A stretch of DNA of 64,000 nucleotides from Eleftheria terrae (GTDB taxonomy: Bacteria > Pseudomonadota > Gammaproteobacteria > Burkholderiales > Burkholderiaceae_C), in NCBI RefSeq assembly GCF_030419005.1, contig NZ_CP106951.1, positions 434,001 to 498,000 on the forward strand. The letters are read 5' to 3'. Positions 34,112 through 43,716 of this stretch are shown here, in pieces; position 1 is the first letter of the stretch, and each line of letters begins with the position of its first letter. Under the pieces are notes generated by a model. That model was given only the letters and a program-made list of their open reading frames with translations, had not been told where the DNA came from and made no database searches. Position numbers and translations under genes: made by a program.

Positions 34112-35944
34112 ATGCGTCCTACCCTCGACTTCCTGCTCAACGACTGGCTGAACATTGGTGCGCTGACGGCGCGGCCGCGCTTTGCCGAGCACACTGGCGA
34201 GACCTTCGCCTCGGTGCTCGACACCTGCGAGCGCATCGCGCGCGAGAAGTTCGCACCTTTCAACCGGCTGTCCGACACCGAGGAGCCGCACTTCGACGGC
34301 GAGCGGGTCCAGCTGCCGCGCGCCACCCACGAGGCGTTGCGGGCCTACGTGGACTCCGGCATGCTGGCCGCCGCGCAGGACTTCGAGCAGGGCGGCATGC
34401 AGCTGCCCTGCGTGGTGGAGATGGCGGCCAACAGCTTCTTCTCGATGGCCAGCGTGGCGTTGGGCGGCTACGCGATGCTGACCAACGGCAACGCCAACCT
34501 GCTGATGGCCCACGGCACGCCGGCCCAGAAGGAGGTGTTTGCCCGCAATGAGTTCGCCGGCCACTGGTTCGGCACCATGTGCCTGAGCGAGCCGCAGGCC
34601 GGCTCCAGCCTGTCGGACGTGGCCACCCGGGCCGAGCCCGACGGCGCCGACTTCGAAGCCGACCCGCTCGGCCCGCGCTTCCGGCTCAAGGGCCACAAGA
34701 TGTGGATCTCCGGCGGCGAGCACGAGATCACCGAGAACATCGTGCACCTGGTGCTGGCCAAGATCCCCGGGCCCGACGGCCGGCTGGTGCCCGGTGTCAA
34801 GGGCATCTCGCTGTTCGTGGTGCCCAAGCACCTGGTGGACCGCGAAGGCCGGCTCACCGGTGAGCGCAACGATGTGGTGCTGGCCGGCCTGAACCACAAG
34901 TGCGGCTACCGCGGTACCACCAACACCTTGCTGAACTTCGGCGAGGGGCGCTTCCCGGTGCGCGGGCAGGCCGGCGCCGTCGGCTACCTGGTGGGCCGGC
35001 CCGGGCAGGGCCTGGCCTGCATGTTCCACATGATGAACGAGGCGCGCATCGGCGTGGGCCTGGGCGCGACGATGCTGGGCTATGCCGGCTACCTGGCCTC
35101 GCTCGACTATGCCCGCCAGCGGCCGCAGGGCCGCCCCGTGGGCCCCGGTGGCAAGGACGCCAGCCAGCCGCAGGTGCCCATCATCCAGCATGCCGACGTC
35201 AAGCGCATGCTGCTGGCGCAGAAGGCGTACTGCGAAGGCGCGCTGGCGCTGGCGCTGTACTGCGCACGGCTGGTCGACGAGCAGGCCACCGGCACGCCGG
35301 AGGCGGCCGCCGAAGCCGGTTTGCTGCTGGAGGTGCTGACCCCCATCGCCAAGAGCTGGCCCAGCGAATGGTGCCTGGAGGCCAACAGCCTGGCCATCCA
35401 GGTGCATGGCGGCTATGGCTACACCCGCGACTTCCCGGTGGAGCAGTACTGGCGCGACAACCGGCTGAACATGATCCACGAGGGCGCCCACGGCATCCAG
35501 GCGCTGGACCTGCTGGGCCGCAAGGTGGTGATGGACGGTGGCAAGGGCCTGCTGCTGCTGGCGCAGAAGGTCAACGCGACGATCGAGCGGGCCTTGCAGG
35601 CCGGCCCGCTGGCCGAGCCGGCCACCGCCCTGGCGCGCGCGCTGGCGCGTGTCGGCCAGACCACCAAGGCCGCCTGGGCCACCGGCGACCCGCAGGAAGC
35701 CCTGGCCAATGCCACGCCTTACCTGCAGGCCTTCGGCCACCTGGTGCTGGCCTGGGTGTGGCTGGAGGTGGCGCTGTGTGCCAGGCAGGCGCTGGAGCAG
35801 GGCGGCGAGGCCGACTTCCTGCAAGGCAAGCTGGCAGCGGCGCGCTATTTCTTCCGCTATGAGCTGCCGCGCATCGATGCCTGGCTGGCGGTGGTCGAGA
35901 GCCGCGACGCGACCTGCCGGGAGATGCAGGACGCCTGGTTCTGA
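34112..35944 (+). CDS. Acyl-CoA dehydrogenase with C-terminal extension (DmdC-like)
   Basis: It has 610 residues, longer than the 380 of simple acyl-CoA dehydrogenases. The length fits the group with an extra helical C-terminal domain that includes DmdC and the E. coli FadE-like enzymes. Visible features are an N-terminal helical domain, FGTMCLSEPQAGSSLSDV in the FAD-binding middle domain, MWISGGEHEITEN, and the substrate-side region VHGGYGYTRDFPVEQYWRDNRLNMIHEG (about 428-455), with the Glu of the last motif as likely catalytic base. The ATG at 34112 is chosen over a start 15 codons earlier. About 120 bp separate it from the thiolase. Confidence 0.92.
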   Translation: MRPTLDFLLNDWLNIGALTARPRFAEHTGETFASVLDTCERIAREKFAPFNRLSDTEEPHFDGERVQLPRATHEALRAYVDSGMLAAAQDFEQGGMQLPCVVEMAANSFFSMASVALGGYAMLTNGNANLLMAHGTPAQKEVFARNEFAGHWFGTMCLSEPQAGSSLSDVATRAEPDGADFEADPLGPRFRLKGHKMWISGGEHEITENIVHLVLAKIPGPDGRLVPGVKGISLFVVPKHLVDREGRLTGERNDVVLAGLNHKCGYRGTTNTLLNFGEGRFPVRGQAGAVGYLVGRPGQGLACMFHMMNEARIGVGLGATMLGYAGYLASLDYARQRPQGRPVGPGGKDASQPQVPIIQHADVKRMLLAQKAYCEGALALALYCARLVDEQATGTPEAAAEAGLLLEVLTPIAKSWPSEWCLEANSLAIQVHGGYGYTRDFPVEQYWRDNRLNMIHEGAHGIQALDLLGRKVVMDGGKGLLLLAQKVNATIERALQAGPLAEPATALARALARVGQTTKAAWATGDPQEALANATPYLQAFGHLVLAWVWLEVALCARQALEQGGEADFLQGKLAAARYFFRYELPRIDAWLAVVESRDATCREMQDAWF

Positions 35945-35989
35945 ACCGGGTACGCTGCAGCCTTCGCTGTCTCCTTCTTGAGTACCGAC

Positions 35990-36190
35990 ATGAACACTCG
36001 CAAGCTCGAAACCTGGACCTGGGTGCTGATCTACGGTGGGCTGCTGCTGCTGTGCCTGGGCGTCTTCGTGGCGCGCCGCGAAGAGGCGCTCGGCCAGGGA
36101 ATTATGCTGGGCGGTGCGGCGGGCGCGGCAGTCGGCTTCGTGCTGATCTACGTGCGCTCGCGCATGCCGTCATCGGAGAAGCAGGGATGA
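35990..36190 (+). CDS. Small two-helix membrane protein
   Basis: It has 66 residues with two hydrophobic stretches (about 10-27 and 38-54) and a charged end, RSRMPSSEKQG. No family is recognised. The stop codon overlaps the next ATG as ATGA. The position inside the acyl-CoA island suggests co-expression with its neighbours, but no function follows from that. The ATG at 35990 is used; a TTG four codons earlier is possible. Confidence 0.65.
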   Translation: MNTRKLETWTWVLIYGGLLLLCLGVFVARREEALGQGIMLGGAAGAAVGFVLIYVRSRMPSSEKQG

Positions 36191-36537
36191 TCAAGCACAT
36201 CGTCATGTGGCAGCTCAACGATGCCGCCGACGCACCCAAGTTCAAGGAATTGCTGGACAGCTGCAAGAGCCTGGTGCCCGGCATGGTCGAGTTCGAAGTC
36301 GGCATCCGCACCAAGCGGCTGGAAGCCAGCCACGACGTGGTGCTGGTGTCGACCTTCACCGACAAGGCCGCGCTCGACGCCTACCAGGAGCATCCGCACC
36401 ACAAGGCGGTCGGCGCCCAGCTCGGGCGGCTGCGCCTGTCGCGCGCGGTGCTCGACTACGTGACCGGCCCGCCTGCCGCCGACGTGGACCTGGCCGACGA
36501 CCTGTCGTTCGCGCCCACCGCGCCCGCGCGGCTTTGA
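36187..36537 (+). CDS. Dabb (stress-responsive A/B barrel) domain protein
   Basis: It has 116 residues. MIKHIVMWQL at the start and VGIRTKRLEASHDVVLVSTFTDKAALDAYQEHPHHKAV in the middle are typical of the dimeric Dabb fold. The exact role of bacterial single-domain Dabb proteins is not established; some relatives bind or process small organic substrates. It overlaps the preceding small membrane-protein gene by four bases. Confidence 0.88.
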   Translation: MIKHIVMWQLNDAADAPKFKELLDSCKSLVPGMVEFEVGIRTKRLEASHDVVLVSTFTDKAALDAYQEHPHHKAVGAQLGRLRLSRAVLDYVTGPPAADVDLADDLSFAPTAPARL

Positions 36538-36645
36538 CGGCGGCCACTGCGGTGGCCGGGTACATCGATCACTGTGGCGCGCGGCAGGCGCCGTGCGCAG
36601 GGCGGCTGCCGCCCGCGTTTTTCCTCAACCTCAACGAGTGTCCGT

Positions 36646-37431
36646 ATGAGCGTGAATTCCCTCTTTGACCTGAGCGGCCGCACGGCCTTGATCACCGGCG
36701 GCTCGCGCGGCCTGGGCCTGCAGATCGCGGAAGCGCTCGGCGAGGCTGGCGCCAAGCTGATGCTCAGTTCGCGCAAGGCGCAGGACCTGGAGGAGGCGAT
36801 GGCCCACCTGCAGGACCGCGGCATCGACGCCCGCTGGGTGGCAGCCGACGCCAGCAAGGATGAAGATGTGCAGCGCCTGGCCGACGAGACGCTGCAGCGG
36901 CTCGGCCCGGTCGACATCCTCGTCAACAACGCCGGCGCCACCTGGGGCGCACCGGCCGAGGACCACCCGGTGGAAGCCTGGGACAAGGTGATGGACCTCA
37001 ACATCCGCGCCATCTTCCTGCTGACCCAGGCGGTGGCCAAGCGCAGCATGATCCCGCGCCGGCACGGCCGGGTCATCAATGTCGCCTCCATCGCCGGGCT
37101 GGGCGGCAACCCGTCCTTCATGAACACCATCGCCTACAACACCAGCAAGGGCGCGGTCATCAACTTCACGCGGGCACTGGCCTGCGAGTGGGGCCGCTAC
37201 GGCATCACGGTCAACGCGCTGGCGCCGGGCATGTTCCCGAGCAAGATGACCCGTGGCACGCTGGAGAAGGTGGGCGCGGAGAACCTGGCGCGCCATGCGC
37301 CGCTGCAGCGCATCGGCGATGACGAGGACCTGAAGGGCGCGGCCCTGCTGTTCGCCTCGCAGGCCGGCAAGCACATCACCGGCCAGGTGCTGGCGGTGGA
37401 CGGCGGCGTCAGTGCCCTGGTGGGCGGTTGA
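36646..37431 (+). CDS. Short-chain dehydrogenase/reductase
   Basis: It has 261 residues. It shows GGSRGLG nucleotide binding (about 17-23), NNAG, the catalytic Ser in NVASIAG, and Tyr-Asn-Thr-Ser-Lys. It ends with the usual GQVLAVDGGVSALVGG. It could reduce a ketoacyl-CoA or oxidise a secondary alcohol. The ATG at 36646 gives a normal N-terminus. Next to thioesterase and reductase genes it may work on acyl-CoA intermediates. Confidence 0.92.
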   Translation: MSVNSLFDLSGRTALITGGSRGLGLQIAEALGEAGAKLMLSSRKAQDLEEAMAHLQDRGIDARWVAADASKDEDVQRLADETLQRLGPVDILVNNAGATWGAPAEDHPVEAWDKVMDLNIRAIFLLTQAVAKRSMIPRRHGRVINVASIAGLGGNPSFMNTIAYNTSKGAVINFTRALACEWGRYGITVNALAPGMFPSKMTRGTLEKVGAENLARHAPLQRIGDDEDLKGAALLFASQAGKHITGQVLAVDGGVSALVGG

Positions 37432-37447
37432 CGCCAGGGCGGGCGAC

Positions 37448-37903
37448 GTGCAGTTTCCGGTCCACATTCCCTTCGTCGAGGCCCTGGGCTTCGAGCTGCT
37501 GCGCATGGACGACGGCGAGGCCGAACTGGCCCTGGCCTTGCAGCGTGAGCATTGCAACTCCTTCCTGGTGGCGCACGGCGGTGTCAGCATGACGCTGCTC
37601 GACGTGGCGATGGCGCATGCCGCGCGCAGCATCAACCGCGACCGGCCCGACTTCGGGCCCGGCGTGGTGACCATCGAGATGAAGACCACTTTCATGCGGC
37701 CCGGCGAAGGGCAGCTGCGGGCCGTCGGGCGGCTGCTGCACCACACTGCGACGCTGGCCTTCTGCGAAGGCGAGATCCTGAACGGCGCCGGCGAGCGGAT
37801 CGCGCATGCGACCGGCACCTTCAAGTACGTGCGGGCGCTTGCCGCCGGCAAGCGCGATGTCAAACCCCTGCAGCGCCGCCTGGACGGCGCTGGTTCCGAC
37901 TGA
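37448..37903 (+). CDS. PaaI-family hotdog thioesterase
   Basis: It has 151 residues from the GTG start at 37448. The hotdog motif VAHGGVSMTLLDVAMAHAA with the catalytic Asp/Gly region and VVTIEMKTTFMRPGEG are typical of PaaI-type acyl-CoA thioesterases, which keep CoA free when pathways stall. The GTG lies 16 bp after the SDR stop. No ATG with a good context is available near, and an earlier GTG at 37412 would overlap the SDR. Confidence 0.87.
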   Translation: MQFPVHIPFVEALGFELLRMDDGEAELALALQREHCNSFLVAHGGVSMTLLDVAMAHAARSINRDRPDFGPGVVTIEMKTTFMRPGEGQLRAVGRLLHHTATLAFCEGEILNGAGERIAHATGTFKYVRALAAGKRDVKPLQRRLDGAGSD

Positions 37904-37917
37904 ACAAGGAGCGAGTC

Positions 37918-38940
37918 ATGGCCGAGACGATCAACCGCCAGATCCTGCTGGTATCGCGCCCCGAGGGCGAGCCGAGTGCCGCCAACTTCAAGCTGGTGGA
38001 AACGCCGCTGCCCGCGCTGCGCGAGGGCCAGGTGCTGGTGCGCAACCACTACCTCTCGCTCGATCCCTACATGCGCGGGCGCATGAGTGAAGGCAAGAGC
38101 TACGCCGAGCCGCAGCCGCTGAACCAGGTGATGATCGGCGGCACGGTGGGCGAGGTGGTCGACTCCCGCAGCGAGCAGTTCCGCCCCGGCGACAAGGTGG
38201 TCGGCATGGGCGGCTGGCAGGAGTACGCGGTGGTCGATGCCGGCCAGCGCGGCCTGCTGCGCAAGGTGGACACCACCCATGTGCCGCTGTCGGCCTACCT
38301 CGGTGCGGTGGGCATGCCGGGCGTCACGGCCTGGTACGGGCTGGTGCGCATCATCGACCCACAGGCCGGCCAGACCATCGTGGTCAGCTCCGCCAGCGGC
38401 GCGGTGGGTGGCGCGGTGGGGCAACTGGCCAAGGCCCGTGGCTGCCGCGCCATCGGCATCGCCGGCGGCGAGGAGAAATGCCGCTATGTGCAGGAGGAAC
38501 TGGGCTTCGACGCCTGCATCGACTACAAGCAGCACAAGGATGCGGCCGCGCTGGCCGCGGCGCTGCGCGCAGCCGCGCCGGACGGCATCCACGGCCATTT
38601 CGAGAACGTGGGCGGCCAGGTGCTGGACGCCGTGCTGTCGGAGATCAAGCCGCATGGCCGCATTGCGGTGTGCGGGATGATCTCCGGCTACAACGGCGAG
38701 CCCATCCCGATGAAGAACCCGCAGCTCATCCTGACGCAGCGGCTGAAGCTGCAGGGCTTCATCGTCGGCGAGCACATGCAGGATTGGCCGGAGGCGCTGA
38801 AGGAGCTGGGCAGCCTGGTGGCCGCCGGCAAGCTCAAGTACCGCGAGAGCGTGGCCGACGGCCTGGCGCAGGCGCCCGAGGCCTTCCTGGGGCTGCTCAA
38901 GGGCCGCAATTTCGGCAAGCAGCTGGTCAAGCTGGTCTGA
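37918..38940 (+). CDS. NADP-dependent medium-chain oxidoreductase, CurA-like
   Basis: It has 340 residues. It belongs to the zinc-free medium-chain reductase group with enoyl or curcumin reductases. LSLDPYMRGRMSEGKSY near the start, the cofactor region SSASGAVGGAVGQLAKARGC (about 160-179) and GFIVGEHMQDWPEALKELG near the end are family features. It probably reduces an alpha,beta-unsaturated carbonyl with NADPH. GGAGCGAG lies before the ATG. It sits 14 bp after the thioesterase. Confidence 0.9.
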   Translation: MAETINRQILLVSRPEGEPSAANFKLVETPLPALREGQVLVRNHYLSLDPYMRGRMSEGKSYAEPQPLNQVMIGGTVGEVVDSRSEQFRPGDKVVGMGGWQEYAVVDAGQRGLLRKVDTTHVPLSAYLGAVGMPGVTAWYGLVRIIDPQAGQTIVVSSASGAVGGAVGQLAKARGCRAIGIAGGEEKCRYVQEELGFDACIDYKQHKDAAALAAALRAAAPDGIHGHFENVGGQVLDAVLSEIKPHGRIAVCGMISGYNGEPIPMKNPQLILTQRLKLQGFIVGEHMQDWPEALKELGSLVAAGKLKYRESVADGLAQAPEAFLGLLKGRNFGKQLVKLV

Positions 38941-38966
38941 AGCCGGGCACCGGGGAGGGCCAACCC

Positions 38967-40637
38967 ATGTCCACCGCCGCTTTCGACACCACCCACGAGG
39001 TGTTCAACCAGAGCAGCCCCTTGTGTGGCTACAACCTCTACGCCAGCCACCGCCCGCTGCGCGACGCGCTGGCCTTCCACCTGCCCGGGCATGACGACAG
39101 CCGGCTGCAGGCGCTGGGTGAGACGCTGGGCCGGCCCGAGATGCAGGCCCATGCTCGCCTGGCCAACCTGCACGGGCCGCAGCTGCACAGCCACGACCGC
39201 TGGGGCCGGCGGATCGACCAGGTGGAGTTCCACCCGAGCTACCACGAGCTGATGGCCACTGCGGTGCGCTACGGCCTCCATGGCACGCCGTGGACCCGGG
39301 GCCCCGGCGCGCACATTGAGCGGGCGGCCGCCTTCATGCTCTTCACCGAGCTGGAGCCCTCGGTGCTGTGCCCCATCTCGATGACCTATGCGGTGGCACC
39401 CGCGCTGCGCGGCAACCCGGCGCTGGTGGCCGACTGGTTTGCCAAGCTGGGCAGCACCGAGTACGACCCCCGCTTCCTGCCGGTGGCCGACAAGCGCGGC
39501 GCCACGATGGGCATGGGCATGACCGAGAAGCAGGGCGGCTCGGACGTGCGGGCCAACACCACGCAGGCCCGCTTCGAGGAAGACACCCCCTGGGGCCGGC
39601 GCTATGCGCTGGTGGGGCACAAGTGGTTCTTCTCGGCACCGATGTGCGATGCCTTCCTGGTGCTGGCGCAGGCGCCGGCGGGCCTGAGCTGCTTCTTCCT
39701 GCCCCGGCTGCTGCCGGACGGCAGCCTCAACGCGCTGCGCATCCAGCGCCTGAAGGACAAGCTCGGCAACAAGGCCAACGCCAGCTCCGAGGTCGAGTTC
39801 CAGGGCGCCTCGGCCTGGCTGGTGGGCGAGGAAGGGCGCGGCGTGCCGCAGATCCTGGAGATGGGCAGCCTGACGCGGCTGGATTGCGCGCTCGGCACCA
39901 GCGGCCTGATGCGCCAGGCGCTGGCCCTGGCCCTGCACCACACCGCCGAGCGGCAGGCTTTCGGCAAGCCACTGATCGAGCAGCCGGTGATGCGCAACGT
40001 GCTGGCCGACCTGGCGCTGGAAAGCGAGGCCGCCCTGGCGCTGAGCCTGCGCCTGGCCCGCGCGGTGGACCGGCAGGACGATCCCTTCGAAGCCCAGATG
40101 CGCCGCCTGCTGACGCCGGTGGCCAAGTACTGGGTCTGCAAGCGTGGCAGCGCCTTCGCCCAGGAGGCGATGGAATGCCTGGGCGGCAACGGCTACGTGG
40201 AGGAGGGCGGCGAAGGCGTGATGGCACGCATCTACCGCGAGATGCCGCTCAACTCCATCTGGGAAGGCGCGGGCAACGTGATGGCGCTGGACCTGTTGCG
40301 CGCGTTGAAGAAGCGCAGCGGCGACGCCGCGCACGACGTGGTGGCGGCGCTGGATGCCGAGCTGCGCCCGGTGGCCGGTGCCGACCGGCGGCTCGACGCG
40401 CTGGCCGCCTCGCTGCTGTCGCGCATCGACGCAGGCGTGCCGGAAAGCGAGGCGCGCCGGCTCGCGCAGGACGTCGCGCTCGCGCTGCAGGCCGCGCTGC
40501 TGCGCCAGCACTCCGCCGATGCCGTGTTCGAGGCCTTCTGCACCTCGCGCCTGGGCGCTGGCGCCCCGGCGGCCTTCGGCACCCTGCCGGCCGGGGTGGA
40601 CGTGGACGGCATCGTCGGCCGCGCCATGCCGCACTGA
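38967..40637 (+). CDS. AidB-like acyl-CoA dehydrogenase
   Basis: It has 556 residues. The AidB/isovaleryl-CoA dehydrogenase-type N-terminus (THEVFNQSSPLCGYNLY) is clear, as are GMGMTEKQGGSDVRANTTQA in the FAD domain and the later AMECLGGNGYVEEGG and PLNSIWEGAGNV. In E. coli AidB binds DNA and has weak isovaleryl-CoA dehydrogenase activity. The acyl-CoA setting here suggests a catabolic role, but that is inference. A GGGGAGG site precedes the ATG. Confidence 0.92.
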   Translation: MSTAAFDTTHEVFNQSSPLCGYNLYASHRPLRDALAFHLPGHDDSRLQALGETLGRPEMQAHARLANLHGPQLHSHDRWGRRIDQVEFHPSYHELMATAVRYGLHGTPWTRGPGAHIERAAAFMLFTELEPSVLCPISMTYAVAPALRGNPALVADWFAKLGSTEYDPRFLPVADKRGATMGMGMTEKQGGSDVRANTTQARFEEDTPWGRRYALVGHKWFFSAPMCDAFLVLAQAPAGLSCFFLPRLLPDGSLNALRIQRLKDKLGNKANASSEVEFQGASAWLVGEEGRGVPQILEMGSLTRLDCALGTSGLMRQALALALHHTAERQAFGKPLIEQPVMRNVLADLALESEAALALSLRLARAVDRQDDPFEAQMRRLLTPVAKYWVCKRGSAFAQEAMECLGGNGYVEEGGEGVMARIYREMPLNSIWEGAGNVMALDLLRALKKRSGDAAHDVVAALDAELRPVAGADRRLDALAASLLSRIDAGVPESEARRLAQDVALALQAALLRQHSADAVFEAFCTSRLGAGAPAAFGTLPAGVDVDGIVGRAMPH

Positions 40638-40686
40638 ACCCGCACAACCCGTTTTTTGCGCCGGCCCGGCGCCTACCCGGAACCCC

Positions 40687-41640
40687 ATGCAAGACCTCAT
40701 CCTTCATCACTACGCCAGCTCGCCGTTCTCGGAGAAGATCCGCCTCATCCTCGCGCACAAGCGGCTGGCCTGGCAGTCGGTGGTGGTGCCGGCCGTCATG
40801 CCGAAGCCGGATGTCATGGCCCTGACCGGTGGCTACCGGCGCACGCCCTTCCTTCAGGTCGGCGCCGACATCTATTGCGACACCACGCTGATCGTGGATG
40901 TGCTCGAAGCGCGCCAGCCCACCCCCAGCCTGTTCCCCACCGATGCCTCCGGCCGCCCCACCGAGGGCGCGGCCCGGCTGCAAGCCGACTGGGCCGACCG
41001 GCAGCTGTTCTGGACCGCCATCGCCTACGCCTTCCAGCCGGCGGGCATCGCCGCCCTGTTCGACGGCGCGCCGCCCGCGGTGGTGCAGGCCTTCACCGAA
41101 GACCGCGGCAAGATGCGCAGCAACGCCCCCCGGCTGCCGGTGGCGGTCGCCGCTGCGCAGCTGCGCAGCGCGCTGGGCTGGCTGGAGCAGCAACTGCAGG
41201 CGCAGGACTTTCTGCTCGGCGCGGCGCCCACCCTGGCCGATTTCTCGACCTACCACCCGCTGTGGTTTGTGCTGCGGCTCAAGCCGATCGCGGGCGTCTT
41301 CGACGACACGCCCCGCGTGCGGCGCTGGCTCGACCGCATGGCCGCGCTGGGCCTGGACGCCGAGGCGCCGCTGCACCGCAGCGCGGCCGAAGCGATCGAG
41401 ATCGCTGCCACCAGCGAGCCGCTGCCGGTGCAGCAGCCCCAGGTGGTGGGACTGCGTGGCATGGCGCTGGGCCAGCGGGTGACCGTGACGCCGACCGACT
41501 ACGCCCTCGACCCGGTGGAAGGCGAGTTGCTGCAGGCCGATGCCCAGCGGTTCAGCGTGCGGCGCACGGATCCCCGCGCCGGCACCGTTCACGTTCATTT
41601 CCCCCGCATCGGCTTCGAGGCGAAAGCCGTCGCCGCATGA
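40687..41640 (+). CDS. Glutathione S-transferase-like protein with C-terminal extension
   Basis: It has 317 residues, about 90 more than a normal GST. The thioredoxin-like N-terminal domain has LHHYASSPFSEKIRLIL, with Ser11-Ser12 at the glutathione site, and RRTPFLQVGADIYCDTTLI. The helical GST domain includes FLLGAAPTLADFSTYHPLWF. The last 80 or so residues (from about 240) form beta strands that I do not recognise. The gene lies among acyl-CoA genes and its stop overlaps an ATG at 41637. Confidence 0.87.
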   Translation: MQDLILHHYASSPFSEKIRLILAHKRLAWQSVVVPAVMPKPDVMALTGGYRRTPFLQVGADIYCDTTLIVDVLEARQPTPSLFPTDASGRPTEGAARLQADWADRQLFWTAIAYAFQPAGIAALFDGAPPAVVQAFTEDRGKMRSNAPRLPVAVAAAQLRSALGWLEQQLQAQDFLLGAAPTLADFSTYHPLWFVLRLKPIAGVFDDTPRVRRWLDRMAALGLDAEAPLHRSAAEAIEIAATSEPLPVQQPQVVGLRGMALGQRVTVTPTDYALDPVEGELLQADAQRFSVRRTDPRAGTVHVHFPRIGFEAKAVAA

Positions 41641-41663
41641 CATCTTCCATTCAGGAGCAGACG

Positions 41664-42575
41664 ATGAAGACCTTCCAAGGCAAGACGGCCGTGCTGACGG
41701 GCGCCGCTTCCGGCTTCGGCCTGGAGCTGGCCCGGCTGGCAGCGGCCCAGGGCATGAACGTCGTGATGGCCGACGTGCAGCAGGACGCGCTCGACCGCGC
41801 GGCCGAGGAGGTTCGCGGCCTCGGCGCCAGGGTGCTGCCGTTCCGGCTGGACGTGTCCAATGCGGCCCAGGTCGAGGCGCTGGGGGCCGCCACGGTCGAG
41901 CATTTCGGCGTGCCGCACCTGGTCTTCAACAATGCCGGCGTGGCCTTTGGCGGCCTGATCTGGGAACACTCGCTGAAGGACTGGGAATGGGTGGTGGGCG
42001 TCAACCTGATGGGTGTGGCCCACGGGGTGCGCGTGTTCACGCCGCTGATGCTGGAGGCCGCCCGCAGCAACCCGGAGTACCAGGGGCACATCGTCAACAC
42101 CGCCTCGATGGCCGGGTTGCTGAATGCGCCGAACATGGGCGTCTACAACGTCACCAAGCATGCGGTGGTGAGCCTGTCCGAAACGCTTTACCAGGACCTG
42201 CACCTGGTCACCGAGCAGGTGGACTGCTCGGTGCTATGCCCCTACTTCGTGCCGACCGGCATCCACGAGTCGCACCGCAACCGGCCCAAGGACAGCTTGA
42301 GCCAGGCCAAGCCCACGCCCAGCCAGCTGGTGGCCCAGGCGACCAGCGCCAAGGCCGTCACCTCGGGCAAGGTGACCGCCCAGGAAGTGGCGCAGAAGGT
42401 GCTGGATGCCGTGCGTGACCGGCAGTTCTACATCTACAGCCATCCGCAGGCGCTGGGCATGGTGCAGAAGCGCCTGGAAGACGTGGTGCAGGGACGCAAC
42501 CCGAGCGACCCCTTCGAAGGCCGACCGGACATCGGCCAGCAGCTGCGCCAGGCACTGCGCGAGGCCATGCGCTGA
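41664..42575 (+). CDS. Short-chain dehydrogenase/reductase
   Basis: It has 303 residues. TGAASGFGLELAR, NNAGVAFGG, NTASMAGLL and the catalytic Tyr-Asn-Val-Thr-Lys are present. It ends with a helical C-terminal tail, longer than the core SDR. GGAGCAGACG precedes the ATG at 41664. An in-frame ATG at 41637, overlapping the GST stop, is the alternative. It ends the plus-strand island. Confidence 0.92.
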   Translation: MKTFQGKTAVLTGAASGFGLELARLAAAQGMNVVMADVQQDALDRAAEEVRGLGARVLPFRLDVSNAAQVEALGAATVEHFGVPHLVFNNAGVAFGGLIWEHSLKDWEWVVGVNLMGVAHGVRVFTPLMLEAARSNPEYQGHIVNTASMAGLLNAPNMGVYNVTKHAVVSLSETLYQDLHLVTEQVDCSVLCPYFVPTGIHESHRNRPKDSLSQAKPTPSQLVAQATSAKAVTSGKVTAQEVAQKVLDAVRDRQFYIYSHPQALGMVQKRLEDVVQGRNPSDPFEGRPDIGQQLRQALREAMR

Positions 42576-42590
42576 CCCGCGGCCCCGGCC

Positions 42591-43484
42591 TCACAGTGCC
42601 CTGAACACCTGCGCCAGCTGCTGGCCCATCAGGCAGTGGGTGCGGGTGGTCTTGTGGGCCCCGTCCCACAGCACATAGCCGCTGGCGACCGGCTGGCCGC
42701 CGCCGTAGTTGTCCCAGGCACAGATGTCGAGGTCGACGCACAAGGCGCGGCCTTCGGTGAAGCCGTGCCGCTGTGGCTCCGTCATCATGGCCTGGATGGC
42801 GGCATAGGCGTCGTAGAGGCACAGGCCGATGCCCAGCTCCTGCCCGGCGCGCTGCACGGCCGGCGCAATGGCTGCGTTGAGTTCCACGCCGTTGAGGTTG
42901 TCGTCGCCGTCCAGCACGGGGCGCGGGGTGCGGTTGGCCACCACGATCTGCCGGGCGCCGAGGCGGTGCAACTGGCGCAGCGCCGCCTCGATGTTGCTGC
43001 AGGCGCGCTGGATGCGGCGTTCGAGGGCCGGGCGGTCCTGGCGGTTGGCTCCGCGGATGTCGTTGGACGCGGCCCAGACCAGCACCCGGTCCTGCGGCCC
43101 CAGCACATCCCCGGCCCGCTCGAAGGCATCGATCTGGCCCAGCAGCCCGGTGCCGCTGGGGTAACCGGGCTGCGGGCTGGCAAGGCGGTAGGCGCTTTCC
43201 ACGCCGGTGGTGGCACCGCCTACCGCATAGTCCACCAAGGGCAGGCCGAGCAGGGCGGCGGCGTACTCGGCCACCACCGGGCCGTTGCAGGACCGTCCTT
43301 GCCAGGCAGGCGGCGGGTTGGCCCGCCCTTGCGACAGCCGAAACAGGTTGCCGTTGTCCACATTGCTGTCACCGAACACGACCAGCCGCGGCTGGCCGTC
43401 CTGCGCCAGCGGCCAGCGCGGGCTGCCGAGCAGCAAGGCAAGGGCGCTGCTTCGAACCAGAAACGATCGCTTGGAAGCTTGCAT
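42591..43484 (-). CDS. Secreted SGNH/GDSL-family hydrolase
   Basis: It has 297 residues. The signal peptide (SSALALLLGSPRWPLA, cut near residue 28) is followed by the block I motif FGDSNVDNGN. The Gly of GGATT, the Asn of ASND, and the C-terminal Asp-Gly-Ala-His (block V) complete the site. It would cut ester bonds of an extracellular or periplasmic lipid or polyester. A strong AGGAGG site is present. It converges with the SDR across 15 bp. Confidence 0.88.
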   Translation of the reverse strand: MQASKRSFLVRSSALALLLGSPRWPLAQDGQPRLVVFGDSNVDNGNLFRLSQGRANPPPAWQGRSCNGPVVAEYAAALLGLPLVDYAVGGATTGVESAYRLASPQPGYPSGTGLLGQIDAFERAGDVLGPQDRVLVWAASNDIRGANRQDRPALERRIQRACSNIEAALRQLHRLGARQIVVANRTPRPVLDGDDNLNGVELNAAIAPAVQRAGQELGIGLCLYDAYAAIQAMMTEPQRHGFTEGRALCVDLDICAWDNYGGGQPVASGYVLWDGAHKTTRTHCLMGQQLAQVFRAL

Positions 43485-43716
43485 GGATTCCTCCTGTGAA
43501 TGGCAGTCCCCGGCAGAGCAATGAGGCAGGCATTCGTCCGTGGGGGAAAGGCACCGGCATCGACGTGCTCGACGACTCTAGGAGGCGGCCCGGGCCCACT
43601 GCAATCGCCCTGAGGGCCATGGCGTCGGCCCAGGCGGTGCCCGCGCGCGGCGCACCCGCGGCAATGGAAGCTGGGAGAATGGAGGCCCGCCTGCCACCTT
43701 CCAGGAACATCCACGC

